A DNA stretch of 64,000 nt from Rhizomucor pusillus (Eukaryota > Mucoromycota > Mucoromycetes > Mucorales > Lichtheimiaceae), in NCBI GenBank assembly GCA_900175165.2, contig FWWN02000169.1:1-64000 (forward strand). Direction: 5' to 3'. Below, piece after piece: positions 58,110 through 64,000 of this stretch. The translations under genes were made by a program, and so were the position numbers. The number at the start of each line of letters is the position of its first letter. Within the stretch, counting starts at the first letter, position 1. The notes below the pieces were generated by a model. The model was not told the origin of the DNA. It saw nothing but the letters and a program-made list of their open reading frames with translations, and made no database searches.

Positions 58110-60595
58110 TTACAAACCAACCATGTCAAAAACGCACAGCGCGCTTATGTACGGAACTAGAACCGTCTTGGCGACAAAGTAGAACAAGACGCCAAATGCG
58201 ATAGAGATAGGTAGCGCAGGCAGAGCTCGTTTGTATATAGCCAGCAAAAAAATCGTTGCTGTCAACCCAGTCAACACAGCAATAGTGCAGCATATTGTTG
58301 TGATCCAGTCATACAATGCTAAAAAACACTGCTGAGTTAACAACAGGCTCAAATGCAGACCTTCAATGCATTTACCTGCTCTTGCAATAAGAACACTGTA
58401 AAATACAAAATCACCCAATCCCAACTTTAAGCCATCGCGCTCTAAAATATAAACGTAGGTAAAACATGCGTCGATGCTAGTACACATCTTCGTTTACCTT
58501 CATCTTCGTCCCTTCCTGAGCTGTTGCGACGATTCTGCTCCTCCCGATCTCGGTCATTTTCTCCTGATTCTCTCGAATTTCTGCTTCCTTCGTGTTCTTC
58601 CAGGTTTGGAGAAAGAGGCTGCTGGTCTGCAGGAACCGTATCTGGATCGTGGTCCGGGCTGTCTTCGGCACGCAATCGTATTTGATTACCGGTTGCGTTT
58701 AGCTCTGTGCCAGATGTGAACGGCACTGGTGATTGGGTTAAGAACGAATTATTCATTTGGAGTGGTGCTGTCGAGGACACGGATGCTTCGTATTCCGATG
58801 CAGCCGTTGTTGCTGTGCTGTGTAATGTATCAGGGAGCGACGTGGCAGTGATTGCTCGCGATCGTATTCTACTTGGTATAGGGGTATCCTTCTCTTCAAC
58901 GTGTCTATCATCATCGTTAACATCATCGCCAGCGGGCTGAGTTGGTTGCTTTTCCAGCAGGTTACTTTCTTCTGCTTGAGTTGTTGCTGTCACGGGGCTG
59001 ATTACATTGTTGCTGGTGTCAAAAGTCCTTGACAACCGCAAATGATTACTGGATGCTAGCATAAACCAAACAGCGTTTACAGAGTAAAGCAATGCTGGCA
59101 CATCACGCTGCTGTGATCGTGAGCTTTCAATTAATAGCCTCAATGGTCCGAATGGACACAAAACTGCAATTAAATCTAACAATACCGGCACAAAACGGTA
59201 GATTTAGTAACTGTTTTAAGAAAAAAATTGCTGATCATGTCGATTCTTACCCCATACAGCCAACAACCCTAAAAGAAACCACGTTGTCCATTCTTCTAAA
59301 CCGGTCAATGAGAACGCCTAAATTTTCGTCATCGTTATTTACTCCAATAAGCAGCGTCGAGGCGATTGTAATATATACGTACCATCAAGGAGCTCATCAC
59401 AGTCAGGTACGATTGTTGCAACCACAAAGGTCCCGCATAGAATACAGATACGAGACCGACGACTGTAAAGTTCCACAATGCAAACACCATGGTAATATAA
59501 TCCATCGGAATCGTGAATACTTGAATAAGATTACTAGCGGTCTAGTGAGCAAATATAATCCGTTGCTATCTAGGCCGTTTGAGAACTTACAGTAGTAAAA
59601 GATATGATATGAAACCAAGGAGGAGCAAAACTACAATCATAAAAAAGCCAACAAGAGCCTAGCACGAGGTGTTGTTTAGCTGACATAGAAACATTACCCA
59701 AGCAAAGGATCGTATATTCACCTTCATCCAACCCTTTTTAAATAAAAACAGAATGACAACTGTCACCAGAATGATCTGACCGATAATTATCAAGGCCGTG
59801 GCAAGTGAACCAACAAGCGGTGAAGTACCACCACCGCCACCGCCGCTGCTGTCACCTGTACCTGCAGAGCTTGCGGTTGTGGTAGTATCACTGCTAATCG
59901 CTATGCCGTACGACGAACGAGTTGGCCTTGGTATTCAGAGATTAACAATCGCGATATAATAACAACCTGGCCACGGCGTCGGATCCTTACTTGTAATCAC
60001 TGGAGCCGCTGAAAGCGACCTTGACCCAGAAAATACTGAGCACAATGCATGCAACCACAGGCTTAATTACATAGTATATCTGTTGCATATAAAAAACTAT
60101 CATTGCAGCATCCTCTCTCCTGCTGCTATCTTCCGTTGTCGCAGATGCGGAAAGATCATTCAAGGCGATATCTCCAGTCGTATTATTTGCATTATTGTGG
60201 TTATCTGCTTGATCCAAGATAACAAAATGTGAGCATGAATCCTCTTTTTCCTTCGTTTATGCCAGGTATTAGATCATAGCCCGACCTCTCGTGTTATTAT
60301 TCAACTGGAGACCCCTCGTTGCTCGTCTAGCTTGCCGTGCCGCCTCAGTAGCCTGACATACACTGCCGTGCTTCTCTTTCCAGTCTGCCTTTTGACACTC
60401 CACGGAACAGTATCGAGGTCCACTTAGACCGCAGGAAGAACACATGTACGTCGCTGGCTTTTGGCACCGCGAGCATGTCACTGACATATTATCTGACTGA
60501 GACTGGTTTGTTGCATTGTGACGGTGATGGCTACTTGCTGCTACAGTGCTGTCATCTTCAAAACTTTGGCGATGCTCCAAGGAGCTGCTGGACAT
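58110..60595 (-). CDS. Presenilin-type intramembrane aspartyl protease, probably with N-terminal MYND exon
   Basis: Nine exons: 60595-60286, 60204-59991, 59926-59722, 59658-59591, 59533-59383, 59317-59251, 59175-58498, 58441-58376 and 58318-58110. They total 655 residues with every phase consistent. Nine hydrophobic segments fit presenilin. The catalytic aspartates are in WFLLGLLAVWDLIAVLCPFG (TM6; WD where the family has YD) and LKLGLGDFVFYSVL (TM7), and the PALP motif is intact (KRALPALPISIAFG). A hydrophilic loop of about 180-190 residues joins TM6 and TM7. Presenilin is the catalytic subunit of gamma-secretase-type complexes in ER and endosomal membranes. The presenilin frame has no ATG before TM1 downstream of a stop, so its N-terminus must come from an upstream exon; the MYND exon fits in phase. 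That donor (GTCGGG) is weak. If it is unused, translation could start at the Met near 60100. Confidence 0.87.
60269..60595 (-). CDS. MYND zinc-finger exon (stand-alone 108-residue ORF or first exon of presenilin)
   Basis: From ATG 60595 a Ser/His-rich tail of 36 residues leads to a complete MYND finger at residues 41-79: C41-x2-C44, C52-x2-C55, C63-x3-C67, H75 and C79 (CSRCQKPATYMCSSCG, YCSVECQKADWKEKHGSVC). Unspliced, the frame ends RGRAMI at a stop at 60269. Spliced at 60286 it continues into the presenilin frame. MYND fingers bind Pro-rich peptides and mediate protein-protein contacts. A separate gene would leave less than 170 bp for terminator, promoter and leader before the first presenilin Met, which favours the fusion. 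Confidence 0.7.
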   Translation of the reverse strand: MSSSSLEHRQSFEDDSTVAASSHHRHNATNQSQSDNMSVTCSRCQKPATYMCSSCGLSGPRYCSVECQKADWKEKHGSVCQATEAARQARRATRGLQLNNNTRGRAMI

Positions 60596-60981
60596 TACGA
60601 TGATCGTTTACCGTGCGTGTGGTATTATATTCAGGACAAGAAGCCGATAAGGAAAGGAAAGGGCAAGTGTGTATAATTTTTTGTTGGAGGAGTGTGGGGG
60701 TATACTGGACAATGTTACGCTTCGTCGATTCCAATATTGAGTTACAGGTTCTTTATATTGTTATGTACAGGTACACTGTCAACCATCGTGTGTTCAAGAA
60801 GAAAAAATTATTAAGTCCTTGGCGGTCGTCAATGCTGAAATTCATTTTGCACAAAAAGGGGTAAGAGATAATTACGGTAATGCAAGCACAATGTGTTACA
60901 AGAGAACTTTTTGGGTATAGATATACTACTAACTAAAGCTATCAATACATATATCAAGGAGCAAGTTATATATAAAATGCC
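60596..60981. other. Intergenic region upstream of the MYND/presenilin gene
   Basis: About 390 bp containing the 3' end of the ENA-type ATPase transcript and the promoter of the presenilin gene. AT-rich; nothing else recognised. Confidence 0.5.
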
Positions 60982-63900
60982 TAATTTTTTACAAAGATGC
61001 GCTTCGCACACTTCCAGAGCTCTGTAATGAACATATACACGACCGCAGTTGCAGCGACCATGCCCCATTCCCAAGTAATAGGATGTTGCTTGAAGACGAC
61101 ATCGTTGAGACTATAATATCAAAAATGCGTTGATTAGTCTTTCCAGTCGTTAAGCCTGGTTTGGCTAATCACTGTAACTTACACTGGCACGTAGATAGTG
61201 ATGATGAGGAATCCCATTGCGAAAGCAAAGGAATAGTAGATGAACCAATTTTGGCGCTCGGTGAAGCACTTGGGTACGAGCCACAAATACCATCGACGTT
61301 CGCCGGTAAAGATAGCGGGAGCCCAGACAGGTCCGTGAAGGTTGCGCACGGTGTAACTGTGGAGCAGGAGGATAGCTGTGGCAGCAGTGAACACGGCAGC
61401 GCGCGAACGGAAGACCAGATCGCATGTTTCGTTGTAACTCTTGTTGCAGTCATGGCCCAGATCACCGTTACCGTAACCAAAAACAGCAACAATGTAGTTC
61501 AGAAGACAGAGAATACCAATGAGAAAGCCATAGAAGAAGATATCGCAAAGGTTGGATGCACGGAAAAGACCTTGATCGCGACGTCGAGGAGGGACGTTCA
61601 TTTGATCCCGGTGAGCTGGTTCCAGACCCAAGCCCATGGCAGGAGGGGAACTAGTAGTAAAACAAGGTAAGTCTACATTTTCTTTTGTTGAATATTAGCA
61701 GAAATTCTAAATTGCTTACCTGACGAGACAGTTGGTGAACAAAATTTGAAGCGGGGACATTGGGAAGACAGACATGCCAGAAACATCTTGGAAAGCGAGA
61801 CCAAGCAAGAGCAAGACAACCAATGCAACATTTGCGGTCAGCAAGTGTACAACAAAGCGGGAAATGTTCGCGAAAACTCGACGGCCTTCCGAGATAGCAC
61901 TGACAAGGGTAGCAAAGTTATCGTCGACCAGGATAATATCTGATGCTTGCTTGGCTACATCCGAACCAGTTTCGCCCATAGCAATACCGACATCAGATTC
62001 CTTCAAGCTTGGCGAGTCGTTAACACCATCGCCGGTCATGGCGGAGATACGTTTGCGTCGGTGAAGTGCTTCAATCATCTTGACTTTGGTTTCTGGGCTG
62101 CAACGGGCGATAACTAGGGGTAGTTCAGGCAAGGCATCAATTTGCTCGATGCTCATCTTGTCAAACTTTTGCGCCGGCATAACGAGTTCAACTTGATGTT
62201 TTGAGTCCAAGTCATAGTCTGCAGGAAGAATTGTAATTTCGCGAGCAATGGCGGTTGCGGTGGCAATGTGGTCGCCCGTAAGCATGTGAACGGTGATACC
62301 TGCTTGACGACAGCGTTCAACTGCATCCTTTGATTCTACTCGAGGAGGATCGTAGATACCGACGAGACCAAGGAATATCATTTGCTGTTCGATTGCCTCT
62401 CGTGTGTACGTTTCACTGGTAACAGGTCCATCTGCCTTGATCTTGCGTGTAGCGAGTGTCAATACACGTAGACCGCCGCGTGCCAGCTTGTCGACTTTGG
62501 GAAAGATCAGCTCTTCCATTCCTTCTTGGCTCATGTACTTGACGCCGTCCTGAGTAAGGATGCCTTCGCAGCAGGAAAGGGTACGCTCCGTTGCACCTTT
62601 CATGAATGCAACGTAGTTTCCGTCGTTGGATTGAGCCAATACACTCATGCGCTTGATACTAGAGTCGAAAGGATACTCGGCAATTACTTCCCATCCTTCG
62701 TCATTGACAAGACTTGGTTTTCCAAGGTTCAGCTTGTGTGCAAAGACTTGCAAGGCAATCTAATTGAAAGCCATCTTAACATATACTTTCAAGAATGTAA
62801 AATGCATCCTTGTTTTTTTTTTACCTCTGTAGGGTCGCCGAGTACCAAGGGTTCGCCAGTTTCTTTATCCTTGCGCACTTCACTCATGTTACAGAGCGCA
62901 GCCGTGTTGACCAGCTGGCGCATAGTCGCTGGCATGGAGTCCTTGGTGACCTTCTCACTTGAGTTTTCAGAGACTACTTCGCCTTCAACGTCGTAGCCCA
63001 AGCCAGAGACTGAAAAGAAACCTGCGTCGGGTTGCCATAGACGAGTAAGAACCATCTTGGACTGGGTAAGGGTACCGGTTTTGTCAGAGCAAATGTTCGT
63101 GACTGAACCAAGCAGTTCCAAAGACACAAGTCGGCGAACAAGAGCGTTTGCTTTTGCCATGGCATGCACACCGAACGCCTGGGTCAGCGTAAGCACAGCC
63201 AAGAGACCTTCGGGGACAGCGGCGATGGCAGTTGAAATTGCATACAAGATTTCCTGTTCGCCAATATTGAAGCGGTTGGCAGCAAAGATGACAATAACAA
63301 CAACAACGGCGGATAGGAAAAGAAACATGGCTAGGCGATCGATAGCTCGTTGGAGAGGAGTACGTGCGTTGTCGTCACTGTTCATCAAGCGTTTTGCGAT
63401 CTTGCCAATTTCAGTATCCATGCCAATGGCAGTGACAACAGCTAAAAGGTACTGTTGGCGTCTGGAAAAGTGATATATAAAGATGATTTGCTTAAATATC
63501 TACCTTTGCCGCGTCCTTTGGCTAGCGTAGTACTGGAGTAAGCCATATTGACACGATCACCAAGCGGAACATCCGCAGATTCCAAAGTGTCGGTAACCTT
63601 GTTAACAGGAACGGATTCACCAGTCAAGAGAGCTTCGTCGACATCCATATTGAAAGATTCAAAGATACGACAATCAGCACCAATGACATCGCCACTCTTG
63701 AGAATAAGCACGTCGCCAGGAACTAGCTCTCGAGTAAGCACATGCTTCTCGTGGCCACCACGAATAACAAGACTGGTAGGAGATGCCATCTTGCGTAGAG
63801 ACTCCATTGTCTTTTCAGCCTTGAACTCTTGCATGAAACCAATGAACGAGTTGAGGAACATGATAAAGCAAATGACACCGCCTTCTACCCAATCTTTATA

Positions 63901-64000
63901 CACAAAGGAAACAATCTGTACATTGGGTAAGTAATTCCCTTTAATTGATATAATATAATATGATTCGATTCGATACTTACTGTTGCGATCAGAAGGATCA
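60982..64000 (-). CDS. ENA1: ENA-type (IID) P-type ATPase, Na+/K+ efflux, 5' end outside window
   Basis: The C-terminal about 900 residues are present; the N-terminus lies beyond 64000. Exons: 64000-63981, 63915-63504, 63441-62825, 62759-61720, 61650-61183 and 61110-60982. P-type hallmarks are intact: actuator TGES (LLTGESVPVNK), PEGLLAV in TM4, the phosphorylation site SDKTGTLTQ, KGATER, MLTGDH, and the hinge GDGVNDSPSLKESDVGIAMG. The C-terminal membrane part with NYNETCDLV-like loop and SPPAMGLGLE is typical of fungal ENA pumps, which export Na+, Li+ or K+ at the plasma membrane, rather than SERCA or PMR1 calcium pumps. In yeasts ENA genes are induced by salt and Hog1. Subfamily placement is by similarity of these segments. 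Confidence 0.92.

Overview
The window is nuclear DNA of a filamentous fungus, most likely an early-diverging (Mucoromycota-type) one. The genes are dense and rich in short introns (about 40-80 nt, a few longer), most with GTAAGT/GTATGT-type donors. The gene set is fungal: a Hog1-type MAP kinase, Mcp1, Zn2Cys6 regulators, an ENA-type ATPase and fimbrin. It also includes a presenilin, which the well-studied ascomycete and basidiomycete yeasts lack. I cannot name the genus. Exon coordinates come from manual splicing; for most multi-exon genes the exon lengths sum to a whole number of codons with all phases agreeing.

Layout. 0.8-20 kb is ordinary gene-dense DNA: a small unknown ORF, SYF1 (-), a Q-rich zinc-finger protein (-), a membrane-anchored SRPBCC protein (-), a MARVEL protein (-), fimbrin (+), Aquarius (+), a BED/hAT-derived protein (-), a PITH protein (+) and an Mcp1-like protein (-). 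20-27.3 kb is a gene-poor, decaying island. It holds a possible small secreted protein, an unrecognised gene with in-frame stops, a frameshifted mitochondrial uL15 pseudogene, a truncated transposase relic and two 28S rRNA fragments in opposite orientations. 27.3-51 kb is dense again: HOG1, AIM41-like, a Gyp7-type RabGAP, a J-domain/TMEM185-like membrane protein, a DHHC acyltransferase, a Rab7-like GTPase, Y14, an inositol-type transporter with a PSI-like loop, an OPT transporter, a small unknown gene, a saccharopine-dehydrogenase-like oxidoreductase and a large Zn2Cys6 factor. 51-56.2 kb is gene-poor. It is followed by a short Zn2Cys6 factor, a presenilin that may carry an N-terminal MYND finger, and an ENA-type P-ATPase cut by the right edge.

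Functional themes. SYF1 and Aquarius, both subunits of the spliceosomal intron-binding complex, lie about 7 kb apart, and the exon-junction factor Y14 is in the same window. Rab7, the Gyp7-type RabGAP, the DHHC enzyme, the MARVEL protein and presenilin all belong to endomembrane biology. Hog1 and the ENA ATPase are both typical of salt and osmotic stress responses. Four genes use GC-AG introns that are needed to keep the frame. The observations most worth following up are the presenilin (WD in place of YD, MYND exon, long hydrophilic loop), the J-domain/TMEM185-like fusion, the catalytically truncated hAT-derived protein, and the composite relic island at 24.3-26.6 kb.
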